9,427 nucleotides of DNA from Actinobacteria bacterium RBG_16_64_13 (GCA_001768675.1 MELN01000021.1:24308-33734); one strand, 5' to 3'; positions 1 to 8,304 are shown, counted from the stretch's first letter. Numbers and translations are program-made. Notes: generated by a model from the letters alone, not told the origin.

Positions 1-1
1 C

Positions 2-445
2 GCGGTGCTCCCCGCCTCGCGCGACTTCCTGGATCTGCGGGAGAGGGCGTTGGCTCTGCACGAATTCCGGGCCGGTGCTCGTTGGGACGACCTCGTGACT
101 GTGTTCTCGCGGCCCTCGAATCTGGCCCGCAAGCTGCCACCCGAGGCTGCCGGTGGAGCGGAAGACGGCGGGGTGCTGCCTTTTCTGTTCCAGTCCGACG
201 CCGAGCCCGTGCTGTTCGCGGCCTGGTTGGAAGCGGCCGGCAGGGTCGGACCCGCGATCGAGGCCCACCAATATGGCGAGGCACTCGACGCCCTGGCCGG
301 CCTGCGCCCGGCCATCGACAGGTATTTCGACGACGTACTCGTCATGGCGGAGGACGAGGCTGTGAGGATCAACCGGCTACGCCAACTGGCGGCGATAGCC
401 GCGACCGTACGCAACGTGGCGTGGTTGGAGCTACTGCAGGGCTAA
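2..445 (+). CDS. glyS: Glycyl-tRNA synthetase beta subunit, C-terminal part (5' end outside window)
   Basis: The reading frame is open from the left edge to a TAA at 443-445, giving about 147 C-terminal residues of a protein that normally has about 690. The sequence matches the C-terminal helical DALR-type anticodon-binding region of bacterial GlyRS beta. The most telling segment is near the end (YFDDVLVMAEDEAVRINRL, bases about 320-380), followed by a short closing helix with VAWLELLQG. In the alpha2beta2 enzyme this subunit binds tRNA-Gly, and with the alpha subunit (GlyQ) it charges tRNA with glycine in the cytoplasm. The true start lies upstream, and an internal GTG at base 5 should not be taken as a start. 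glyQ is probably just outside the window. No T-rich intrinsic terminator follows the stop. Confidence 0.93.
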   Translation, partial: AVLPASRDFLDLRERALALHEFRAGARWDDLVTVFSRPSNLARKLPPEAAGGAEDGGVLPFLFQSDAEPVLFAAWLEAAGRVGPAIEAHQYGEALDALAGLRPAIDRYFDDVLVMAEDEAVRINRLRQLAAIAATVRNVAWLELLQG

Positions 446-581
446 GGCAAGGCTCGAAGGGCGGGCGGCTCAGTGGCAAAGGTGGGGGTGGTTGACCAGG
501 TCGCCGCCGCGCGAAAGCCGGTGACGGGCCCGCCGGCCCCTTGCCACCCCGACGGGAGCTTTTCAGGCGTAGCCTGCAAAC

Positions 582-794
582 GTCCCCGCAGGTGAAGTTG
601 GTGGGATGGGTCGCACCGTACAGGATGGAGGTGCCGGCGTAATCGGCGCGGCGCCCCAGGGTGTACTCGATGGTGGCCTTGAGGGCCGCCGAGCCGATGC
701 CGCCGAGCACGTAGAGGATCTTCTCGCCCTTCCAGGCCTCCACCGGAAAGCCGCAGCCCCCGGGAGCGCGGATTCCGTCCTTGTCGCCCTCGGC
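582..794 (-). pseudogene. Fragment of an FNR-like FAD/NAD(P)-binding oxidoreductase subunit (sulfite reductase B / hydrogenase gamma type)
   Basis: On the minus strand about 70 codons read like the NAD-binding half of the ferredoxin-reductase-like subunits of anaerobic sulfite reductase (AsrB), NiFe hydrogenase gamma and HdrF/FlxB complexes. A block like GIRAPGGCGFPVEAWKG matches the family's GIRGPxGNGFPV element. It is followed by a beta strand and the nucleotide-binding GGIG (bases 693-704), then an IEYTL helix and ILYGATHP, which corresponds to the family's ILYGARTP. Intact relatives have about 270-300 residues. Here the FAD domain and C-terminal Fe-S part are missing, there is no credible start, and the frame runs into unrelated sequence on both sides. 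Conserved positions also differ: the usual Pro after GGIGxA is Ala, and the usual Asn in GNGFP is Cys. I conclude it is a gene remnant. The family assignment is fairly sure; the exact subfamily is not. Confidence 0.7.
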
Positions 795-840
795 CGGACA
801 GGAAGCTGGAGTTGTTGAGACGGGGTCGAAGAAAGTCCGC

Positions 841-900
841 GAGGTTCTTTTCAAAATCTGGTGTTGTTTGGACGGGGTGCGCGGGAGACGAGATGGTGAG
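841..900. repeat. Imperfect direct repeat, left copy
   Basis: Bases 841-880 align without gaps to 2431-2470 with 29 of 40 identical positions by hand count. The best core is CTGGTGT-T/G-GTTTGG. After a 1-base gap, similarity continues weakly to GGTGAG at 895-900, equivalent to 2486-2491. The two copies lie in the same orientation about 1.6 kb apart and bracket the tandem repeat array and the ATPase gene. They could be remnants of an insertion-sequence end or of a mobile cassette boundary; the family is not identified. Confidence 0.45.
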
Positions 901-1027
901 TCGTAGCACGGGGTCCTAGCCACGGGAGCATCAACAGCGACGAAAGAATGGTGGCGGTGATCAGCACGTTGGCGACGATGTTGTTGATGGCGATGATAGT
1001 GCTGGTCGTGGTGGTGATGACGATGCG
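851..1027 (-). pseudogene. Possible C-terminal remnant of a membrane protein
   Basis: The minus-strand frame between a TAA (plus bases 1028-1030) and a TGA (851-853) encodes 58 residues with no usable start. The first 40 or so include a strongly hydrophobic stretch (IIAINNIVANVLITATILSS then LLMLPWLGPR). Third codon positions are mostly C or G, with Ile almost always ATC, which resembles a real gene of this genome rather than chance. It reads like the last transmembrane helix of a permease, but I cannot name the family. The distal part (below about 905) falls within the direct repeat, so the true homology probably ends there. The upstream break is next to the 23-bp repeat array, as if that sequence interrupted the gene. 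An alternative is a chance hydrophobic frame in low-complexity DNA. Confidence 0.35.
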
Positions 1028-1033
1028 TTACGT

Positions 1034-1119
1034 GTATTCCCAATCAGCCTGGGTCTAGATTCCCACTTAGCCGGGGTGTATTTTCCCACTTAGCCGGGGT
1101 ATGATTTCCCCGTCAGCCG
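1034..1119. repeat. Four imperfect tandem repeats with a 23-bp period
   Basis: Units start at 1039, 1062, 1085 and 1108, each exactly 23 bases after the last. The middle two are identical over CCCACTTAGCCGGGGT (1062-1077 and 1085-1100). Unit 1 is CCCAATCAGCCTGGGT (1039-1054), and unit 4 keeps only CCCCGTCAGCCG (1108-1119). A T-rich spacer (TATT, GATT, TTTT, ATTT) precedes each unit. The array ends just upstream of the ribosome binding site and start of the ATPase gene. Regular spaced repeats of this kind act as protein-binding arrays: transposase sites at ends of IS21-family elements, operator arrays, or iterons. Which applies here is not decided by the sequence. Confidence 0.8.
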
Positions 1120-1129
1120 ATCAAGGGAG
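1100..1129 (+). promoter_or_regulatory. Possible -10 element and ribosome binding site of the ATPase gene
   Basis: TATGAT at 1100-1105 differs from the -10 consensus at one position, but no good -35 element lies 16-18 bases upstream, where the sequence is part of the 23-bp repeats. AAGGGAG at 1123-1129 is a good Shine-Dalgarno sequence 11 bases before the ATG at 1141. If the -10 is real, the promoter is embedded in the repeat array, which would let a repeat-binding protein control it. Confidence 0.3.
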
Positions 1130-1140
1130 AGCCGATCACG

Positions 1141-2391
1141 ATGACAGCGCCCTCCAGTCCGATTGGACGACTGCTCGAACCACGGTTGAGCGCTGCTCTC
1201 GCCGACACACCGGTCGTCCTCGTCCACGGTGCTCGTCAGAGTGGCAAGACGACGCTCGCACGAATGGTGGGCGAGCCGCTGGGCTACGGCTATGTATCCT
1301 TTGACGACGATGCGATTCTTCAGGCGGCGTTGCGCGACCCAGTCGGCTTCGTCGCAGAGCTGCCTACGCGTGTCATCCTGGACGAGGTTCAGCGCGTGCC
1401 TGCGCTGTTCACTTCACTCAAGGCTGAGGTGGACCGACAGCGCCTACCAGGGCGCTTCATTCTCACGGGGTCCGCAAACGTCCTGCTTGTGCCTTCGCTC
1501 GCGGATTCTCTCGCGGGCCGGATGGGCATCCTCCGGTTACATCCCTTCGCCCAGTGCGAGCTGACCGGCCAAGGCGAAGGCTTCTTGAATGACCTCTTCG
1601 CCGGGCGGTTTGCCACTCGAGTCGTGGAGCGGCTAGGTGAGGATCTGGCTCACCGGATCGTGGCCGGCGGGTACCCGCCCGCGCTTGATCGACAGACCTC
1701 CCCGCGGCGCACCGCGTGGTATCGCGATTACGTGGACACACAAGTGCAGAGGGACGTGCGCGATCTGTCCCGCATTCGGTCGCTGGAAGTACTTCCCCGT
1801 CTTTTGGCTGTGGCCTCCGCCGGCACTGCCCGCCTGTTGAACGTTAGTGAGTTGGCCGCGCCCTTCCAGGTCGACCGGCAGACGATCCACGATCACATGG
1901 TGCTGCTCGAGGGGGTGTTCCTTCTTCAGCGTCTTCAGCCCTGGTTCACGAACCGGCTATCCCGTCTGGTCAAGACACCAAAGCTGCACATGGGGGACAC
2001 GGGCGTCGCGTGCGCTCTCCTGGGTGTGCAAGCGTCCGACCTTCAGCAGGATAGGAGTCTTCTTGGGTTCCTGTTGGAGACCTTTGTACTGCAAGAACTC
2101 CAGCGCCAGGCGAGCGGACAGGAAGAACAACACGCGTTCTTCCATTTCCGCGATCGGTACGACCACGAGGTGGACATGGTCATTGAGCGCGGCGCATCCG
2201 CGGTGGCGGGCGTGGAAGTGAAGGCGGCGGCGACCGTCGTCGACAGTGACTTCCGCGGACTTCGACGACTCAGTGAGGCCGCAGGTGACCGTTTTGCTCA
2301 CGGGATTGTTCTGTACGACGGCGCGGCCACCGTGCGGTTTGGCGAGAAGTTGCATGCGGTGCCCATTCGCACCCTTTGGGAGACCTATTGA
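1141..2391 (+). CDS. AAA-type ATPase with DUF4143 C-terminal domain
   Basis: This 416-residue protein has the two-part build of the COG1373 family. The N-terminal P-loop domain has Walker A GARQSGKTTL (residues 30-39), Walker B VILDEVQRVP (78-87, with D81 and E82) and a sensor-like LTGSAN (109-113). The DUF4143 region begins near YRDYVDTQVQRDVRDLS (194-210), includes a winged-helix-like segment (about 232-270), and ends in DHEVDMVIE (341-349) and GVEVKA (357-362). That pair resembles the acidic/EVK core of PD-(D/E)XK nuclease folds. Length is normal and no disruption is seen. The ATG is preceded by AAGGGAG. Family members are widespread, patchily distributed, often linked to mobile DNA, and of unknown cellular role. 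No partner gene is adjacent. The codon mix looks more even than in ppdK or dgt, consistent with acquisition, but I did not compute this. Confidence 0.9.
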   Translation: MTAPSSPIGRLLEPRLSAALADTPVVLVHGARQSGKTTLARMVGEPLGYGYVSFDDDAILQAALRDPVGFVAELPTRVILDEVQRVPALFTSLKAEVDRQRLPGRFILTGSANVLLVPSLADSLAGRMGILRLHPFAQCELTGQGEGFLNDLFAGRFATRVVERLGEDLAHRIVAGGYPPALDRQTSPRRTAWYRDYVDTQVQRDVRDLSRIRSLEVLPRLLAVASAGTARLLNVSELAAPFQVDRQTIHDHMVLLEGVFLLQRLQPWFTNRLSRLVKTPKLHMGDTGVACALLGVQASDLQQDRSLLGFLLETFVLQELQRQASGQEEQHAFFHFRDRYDHEVDMVIERGASAVAGVEVKAAATVVDSDFRGLRRLSEAAGDRFAHGIVLYDGAATVRFGEKLHAVPIRTLWETY

Positions 2392-2430
2392 CCTACCCAC
2401 CGAGCGTGGCCCTGGAGGTGGAGAGGCCGT

Positions 2431-2491
2431 CAGTCTCTGTCCAAGACCTGGTGTGGTTTGGGCGGGATGTTGCGGGCACGCAGGCGGTGAG
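2431..2491. repeat. Imperfect direct repeat, right copy
   Basis: This is the partner of the copy at 841-900, beginning 40 bases after the ATPase stop codon. The best match is CTGGTGTGGTTTGGGCGGG (2448-2466) against CTGGTGTTGTTTGGACGGG (858-876). Its position just outside the ATPase gene suggests the two copies mark the edges of an inserted unit. Confidence 0.45.
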
Positions 2492-2663
2492 CCCTGGCGC
2501 GGGTCACACCGACGATCCGACGGCTGCACTTGAAGGAGGCTCGATCGTCGACCACAAATAGCCATCTCGAGTCTTGCTTGGCTGTCGGCATAGGCAACGG
2601 CAGCCACCACAGCGGCGGTCACGCCCGCTAGCGCAACCCAAGGACCGGCCGATATAGGCGAAG

Positions 2664-2696
2664 GCACTCCCCGGTCAGGATCTGACCGGGGAGTGC
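2664..2696. terminator. Perfect 15-bp inverted repeat, probable bidirectional terminator
   Basis: The left arm GCACTCCCCGGTCAG (2664-2678) and right arm CTGACCGGGGAGTGC (2682-2696) are exact reverse complements with a 3-base loop. It lies between two convergent genes, where a shared terminator is expected. Neither side carries a proper T-run, so it may need a factor, or it may instead be a protein-binding palindrome or mobile-element relic. Confidence 0.5.
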
Positions 2697-2733
2697 TACT
2701 ACTGACGCCTGCCTCGCGTCGCACCAGGTAAGA

Positions 2734-2759
2734 CCGGGGGCGCCTTTCGGCGCCCCCGG
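2734..2759 (-). terminator. Probable terminator hairpin of the radical SAM gene
   Basis: CCGGGGGCGCC (2734-2744) and GGCGCCCCCGG (2749-2759) form a perfect 11-bp GC stem. On the minus strand the loop is GAAA, a stable GNRA tetraloop, and the stem is followed by a weak TCTT. It begins 53 bases past the stop of the minus-strand gene, the normal place for its terminator. The U-tract is poor, so efficiency is uncertain. Confidence 0.6.
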
Positions 2760-2812
2760 AAAAGAACAGCACAAGGATTTGATCCCAATGCGCTTCTGCA
2801 GGTCGACCTCCG

Positions 2813-4294
2813 TCAGTTGCGGGCGGCTACCTCTTCGGTGGCCTGCGCGCCGGCTTCGTCGGCCAGCGTGTCGGCATCGCCGGCACGGCTCAGGCGCCTC
2901 TGGAAGTCCGGGTCGCTTGCCAGCCAGGTGTGCGCCCAGGCTGACTCGTTCTCCCACACCGGGTTGAGCGCCTCGCGAACCTGGGCCGAGTACGCTTGGA
3001 TTCCGGGCCTCAGCTCGTGAAACAGCGACATGGCGCCTTCGTGGGTGGCATGCGCCCCGTTGCGTTCGACGGCCTTTCTCATCACGCTCGGATGGTCGAT
3101 GATGGGGCACGGCAGCAGCGGGTTCTTGCCGTAGGGCGCCATCCGCCGCAGGTCTTTGAAGAAGTCGGAGCACAGGCAGTCGACCAGCGACTTGTCCTTG
3201 ATGTTGTCCACAGCGAAGTGGGCAAAGATGCAGGGCTCCACGTCGCCCTTGTTGTTGATGTGCAGGTACTTGCGCCCCCCTGACAGGCAACCGCCGGTGA
3301 GGGGGCCGTCGCCCCAGAAGTCCGCAACAAGAATCGGGTGCGTGTCACGCATGTGCATCACGCCATTGTGAAGCTGCACACGCTGCTCCGCGTTGGGCAT
3401 GAGGCTCAGGTCGGGGTCGCGACCTATCGGCATATACAAGAAGTACCAGCCGTAGAAGGCGCCCTTCTCAACCATCATGTCCGCGAACTCGTCGGAGGTG
3501 ATGTCCTCGATGTTCTTGCTGGTGGCGGTCGCCGAGAAGGCGACCATTGCACCACGTTCGCGCAGCCTGTCGAACGCCGCCATGATGCGGTCGAACGTAC
3601 CCGCCCCGCGGCGGGCGTCGGTGGACTCCTTTCCACCTTCGATGCTGATCACCGGGCAGACGTTGCCCACCTCGATGATCCTGTCGGCCACCCGATCGTT
3701 GATCAAGGTGCTGTTGGTGAACACCATGAACACTGATTGCGGGTGGCGCTCGGCCACGTCAAGCAGGGGCCGCCATATGAACGGTTCGCCTCCCAGCATG
3801 ACCCACACCCGGGTCCCGATGGCCTCTCCCTGGGTGATGATACTTTCGACCTCTTCCTCGGACAGGTCTTGCTCGGTGTCGTACTCGGATGCGAAGCAAC
3901 CAACGCACTCGAGGTTGCACCGCATGGTGGGGCTGATAAGGATCGCGGTGGGGGAGTAGATTCCGTACTCTTCTTTGAGCGCTGCTGTCAGTTCCGGATC
4001 CCGCATGAAGAAGTTGGCCATCATTCCGGCAACGAAATGTTTACGAACGTTAGGATGAAGATGACGAATGTTCTTGAAGAACGTGTTGCCGGGATTGCCG
4101 GGGGCTGTGTACTTCTTGAGCCAATCGGCGATCATGTTTTGCTGCGGTGACTTGGCTGTGCGTTTCACGGCCGCGTTCAGGCCACGCATTGCCAGATCCG
4201 AACTGCCGACTACGGTGAGGGCCGCCGAGATGATAGAGGCGGTCCTTTCGAAGTCGCGTCGCTCCCGAGCTTGAGCCAGTGACTGCTCGGGCAT
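2813..4294 (-). CDS. Radical SAM protein with SPASM-like C-terminal cysteines, function unknown
   Basis: The protein has 493 residues. An N-terminal helical region of about 115 residues precedes the radical SAM barrel. The cluster motif CNLECVGC gives C126, C130 and C133 (CxxxCxxC) for the SAM-binding [4Fe-4S] cluster, followed by GGEP (168-171), the usual SAM amino-group motif. Downstream cysteines at 336, 355, 373, 375 and 396, including GCLSGGRKYLHINNKGDVEPC, look like a SPASM/twitch-type auxiliary cluster region. The enzyme should cleave SAM to a 5'-deoxyadenosyl radical, but the substrate cannot be inferred. I place the start at the ATG at 4294, 5 bases after a strong AAAGGAG (minus strand, 4306-4300). 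The frame stays open far upstream, but that part only mirrors ppdK. The gene is divergent from ppdK and has no obvious partner or peptide precursor beside it. Confidence 0.92.
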   Translation of the reverse strand: MPEQSLAQARERRDFERTASIISAALTVVGSSDLAMRGLNAAVKRTAKSPQQNMIADWLKKYTAPGNPGNTFFKNIRHLHPNVRKHFVAGMMANFFMRDPELTAALKEEYGIYSPTAILISPTMRCNLECVGCFASEYDTEQDLSEEEVESIITQGEAIGTRVWVMLGGEPFIWRPLLDVAERHPQSVFMVFTNSTLINDRVADRIIEVGNVCPVISIEGGKESTDARRGAGTFDRIMAAFDRLRERGAMVAFSATATSKNIEDITSDEFADMMVEKGAFYGWYFLYMPIGRDPDLSLMPNAEQRVQLHNGVMHMRDTHPILVADFWGDGPLTGGCLSGGRKYLHINNKGDVEPCIFAHFAVDNIKDKSLVDCLCSDFFKDLRRMAPYGKNPLLPCPIIDHPSVMRKAVERNGAHATHEGAMSLFHELRPGIQAYSAQVREALNPVWENESAWAHTWLASDPDFQRRLSRAGDADTLADEAGAQATEEVAARN

Positions 4295-4327
4295 ATCAAC
4301 TCCTTTCCTCTCAGAAGCTTGTTGGGT

Positions 4328-4347
4328 CCGGATACCATAACATCCGG
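4328..4347. repeat. Short inverted repeat over the radical SAM gene promoter
   Basis: CCGGAT (4328-4333) and ATCCGG (4342-4347) are perfect reverse complements separated by 8 bases that contain the proposed minus-strand -10 element. Such a dyad could be an operator or could form a small hairpin. At only 6 bp per arm it may also be chance. Confidence 0.35.
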
Positions 4348-4362
4348 CTGCGTTCATGCCTA
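4334..4362 (-). promoter_or_regulatory. Candidate promoter of the radical SAM gene
   Basis: On the minus strand TAGGCA (4362-4357) matches the -35 consensus at 4 of 6 positions. A 17-base spacer follows, then TATGGT (4339-4334) with an upstream TG that makes an extended -10. Transcription would begin near 4328, giving a leader of about 33 bases that includes the ribosome binding site. This rests only on consensus matching. Confidence 0.45.
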
Positions 4363-4375
4363 GCCCGGGGACTCC

Positions 4376-4404
4376 TTCCCATCGGCGTTTGGCTTCGTTA
4401 GAAT
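4376..4404 (+). promoter_or_regulatory. Candidate promoter of ppdK
   Basis: TTCCCA (4376-4381, 4 of 6 to the -35 consensus), a 17-base spacer and TAGAAT (4399-4404, 5 of 6 to the -10 consensus) lie upstream of ppdK. The leader would be about 55 bases. The -35 box is 13 bases from the -35 box of the divergent radical SAM promoter, so the two could interfere or share a regulator. Confidence 0.45.
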
Positions 4405-4465
4405 TACGGCCTCTGGGGGGGCAGATTTGCAGCATGTTGGATGATTCCGAAGGGAGTACGGTCTG

Positions 4466-7132
<2,667 letters not shown>

Positions 7133-7145
7133 GCGCGGCTCTTTG

Positions 7146-7200
7146 GGTCCGGGCGAGCCACCGGCGGCGGCCGGCCGCGGGCGGCTCGCGGGCCCGGATC
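7146..7200 (+). terminator. Imperfect GC-rich hairpin after ppdK
   Basis: GGTCCGGGC (7146-7154) pairs with GCCCGGATC (7192-7200) with one G-T pair, and GAGCC (7155-7159) pairs with GGCTC (7183-7187), leaving a small internal bulge. It begins 13 bases after the ppdK stop. No T-run follows, so it may be a partial terminator or an RNA-stabilising structure between ppdK and dgt. Confidence 0.35.
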
Positions 7201-7207
7201 TGAACTA

Positions 7208-7228
7208 GCCGGCGAAAGCAACGCCGGC
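7208..7228 (+). other. Small inverted repeat upstream of dgt
   Basis: GCCGGCG (7208-7214) and CGCCGGC (7222-7228) form a perfect 7-bp stem with a 7-base loop, ending about 25 bases before the preferred dgt start. In the transcript this hairpin would lie just before the ribosome binding area and might affect dgt translation. It may equally be chance in GC-rich DNA. Confidence 0.3.
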
Positions 7229-7253
7229 GCGGCCGGTGGGGGCTGGTGACACA

Positions 7254-8297
7254 GTGAAGCAGGAGTGGGCCGGAAGAGTCCGATTGTCCGCCGACCTCCA
7301 CGAGTCGGGGCTTTCTCAGTGGGCGCAACGCTCCGACGCTTCGCGAGGCCGCGAACGCCCCGAAGAGCCGTGCACCCTGCGCACGCAGTACCAGCGCGAT
7401 CGCGATCGTATCGTACACAGCAAGTCTTTCCGGCGGCTCAAACATAAGACCCAGGTCTTCATCGCCCCGGAGGGTGACCACTACCGTACGCGGCTGACAC
7501 ACACCTTGGAGGTCTCCGGCATAGCCCGCACGGTGGCAAGGGCGCTCCGGCTCAACGAGGACCTGGCCGAGGCCGTCTCCCTGGGGCACGATCTCGGGCA
7601 CACTCCCTTCGGCCACGCCGGCGAAAGCGTCATCGACGAGATGCTCAGGCAGTTGGGTGCCGGCGGGTTCCAGCACAACGAGCAGAGCGCGCGGGTGGTG
7701 GAAGTTCTGGAGAACGACGGTCAAGGCTTGAATCTCACTTGGGAAGTGCGCGACGGTATCCGCCATCACTCCGGGGAGGGTAGGCCGGCTACCTTGGAGG
7801 GCCGCATTGTCCACTTCGCCGATCGCATCGCCTACGTCAATCACGACATCGACGACGCTCTCCGGGCCGGTCTCATCACTCCCGCCGATCTGCCGGTGGA
7901 GCCCGTCGCGCTTCTCGGGAGGTCCGGCAGCGAGCGCATCGACGCCCTCGTTCACGACCTGGTGGATGCCAGCGCCGAGAAGGACGAGATCGAGCAGACG
8001 CCGGACGTGGGCGGCGCGCTCGATCGCTTGCGGACGTTCCTCTTCGAGACGGTCTATCCCCGGGCCCTCGATCAGGCCGGCGGAGAGAAGATCCGGCGAC
8101 TGCTGACCCAGTTGATGGAGCACTATCTGAGCCACCCCGAGGACCTGCCGCCAGGGCTGCCTCTGTCGGGTGACGCCCCTGCCGACCGCAGGGAGCTGCT
8201 GCGCGCCGTCACAGATCACGTCGCCGGCATGACCGACCGCTATGCCCAGCGCGTCTATCTCGAGCTGTTCTTGCCCACGTGCTGGGGCAATCTGTGA
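7254..8297 (+). CDS. dgt: Deoxyguanosinetriphosphate triphosphohydrolase (HD-domain dNTPase)
   Basis: The 347-residue protein matches bacterial Dgt-like enzymes, which hydrolyse dNTPs, classically dGTP, to the nucleoside and triphosphate and so adjust dNTP pools. Family signatures in order are SRGRERPEEPC (30-40), FQRDRDRI-like QYQRDRDRIVHSKSFRRLKH (45-64), EGDHYRTRLTHTLEV (73-87), GHDLGHTPFGHAGE (111-124) and FADRIAYVNHD (188-198). Metal ligands of the HD domain are H83, H112, D113 and D190. I prefer the GTG at 7254, because relatives have about 25-30 residues before SRGR and a GGxGGGGG purine stretch lies upstream. A GTG at 7236 would add six residues and has no ribosome site. The stop is 7 bases before the dnaG start, so the two are probably co-translated. 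Strict dGTP specificity is not shown by the sequence. Confidence 0.95.
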   Translation: MKQEWAGRVRLSADLHESGLSQWAQRSDASRGRERPEEPCTLRTQYQRDRDRIVHSKSFRRLKHKTQVFIAPEGDHYRTRLTHTLEVSGIARTVARALRLNEDLAEAVSLGHDLGHTPFGHAGESVIDEMLRQLGAGGFQHNEQSARVVEVLENDGQGLNLTWEVRDGIRHHSGEGRPATLEGRIVHFADRIAYVNHDIDDALRAGLITPADLPVEPVALLGRSGSERIDALVHDLVDASAEKDEIEQTPDVGGALDRLRTFLFETVYPRALDQAGGEKIRRLLTQLMEHYLSHPEDLPPGLPLSGDAPADRRELLRAVTDHVAGMTDRYAQRVYLELFLPTCWGNL

Positions 8298-8304
8298 GCC
8301 TGCC

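Larger units (their letters stand above)
446..1140. other. Gene-poor decayed region between glyS and the ATPase gene
   Basis: No intact gene is supportable in these roughly 700 bases. Bases 446-580 are GC-rich and contain complementary segments (GTGGCAA at 473-479 with TTGCCAC at 541-547; GCCGG at 517-521 with CCGGC at 533-537), so the RNA could fold, but I recognise no known RNA class. Bases 582-794 hold a minus-strand oxidoreductase fragment. Bases 841-900 hold one copy of a direct repeat. Bases 851-1027 hold a minus-strand hydrophobic remnant, and 1034-1119 hold a tandem repeat array. The layout looks like successive insertions and deletions next to glyS. Confidence 0.6.
2392..2812. other. 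Gene-poor stretch between convergent genes
   Basis: The region separates the end of the ATPase gene (+) from the end of the radical SAM gene (-). It holds the right copy of the direct repeat (2431-2491) and two perfect inverted repeats (2664-2696 and 2734-2759). A short minus-strand frame around 2570-2650 encodes an alanine/valine-rich hydrophobic stretch (WVALAGVTAAVVAAVAYADS) but has no clear start, ribosome site or family, so I do not call a gene. No RiPP-like precursor gene is recognised next to the radical SAM gene here. Confidence 0.55.

Noticed and set aside
446..580. A GC-rich, foldable segment after glyS considered as a riboswitch or structured RNA.
   Set aside because: The complementary arms are short and scattered, and no core of a known riboswitch or small RNA class is recognisable.
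606..818. A plus-strand frame of 70 codons between glyS and the ATPase.
   Set aside because: It is the complement of the FNR-like fragment on the minus strand and resembles no protein family.
948..1058. A 36-codon plus-strand frame beginning ATGGTGGCGGTG encodes a single hydrophobic helix and could be a small membrane protein.
   Set aside because: It has only a weak ribosome site, unusually many Met and TTG codons, and lies opposite a minus-strand frame with more natural codon use. It also ends inside the repeat array.
1034..1119. The tandem repeats considered as a CRISPR array.
   Set aside because: The period is 23 bp in total, the spacers are about 7 T-rich bases and not unique, and no cas genes are near.
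2560..2660. A minus-strand alanine/valine-rich hydrophobic stretch considered as a small membrane protein or peptide precursor for the radical SAM enzyme.
   Set aside because: There is no convincing start or ribosome site, and no leader or core pattern typical of modified peptides.
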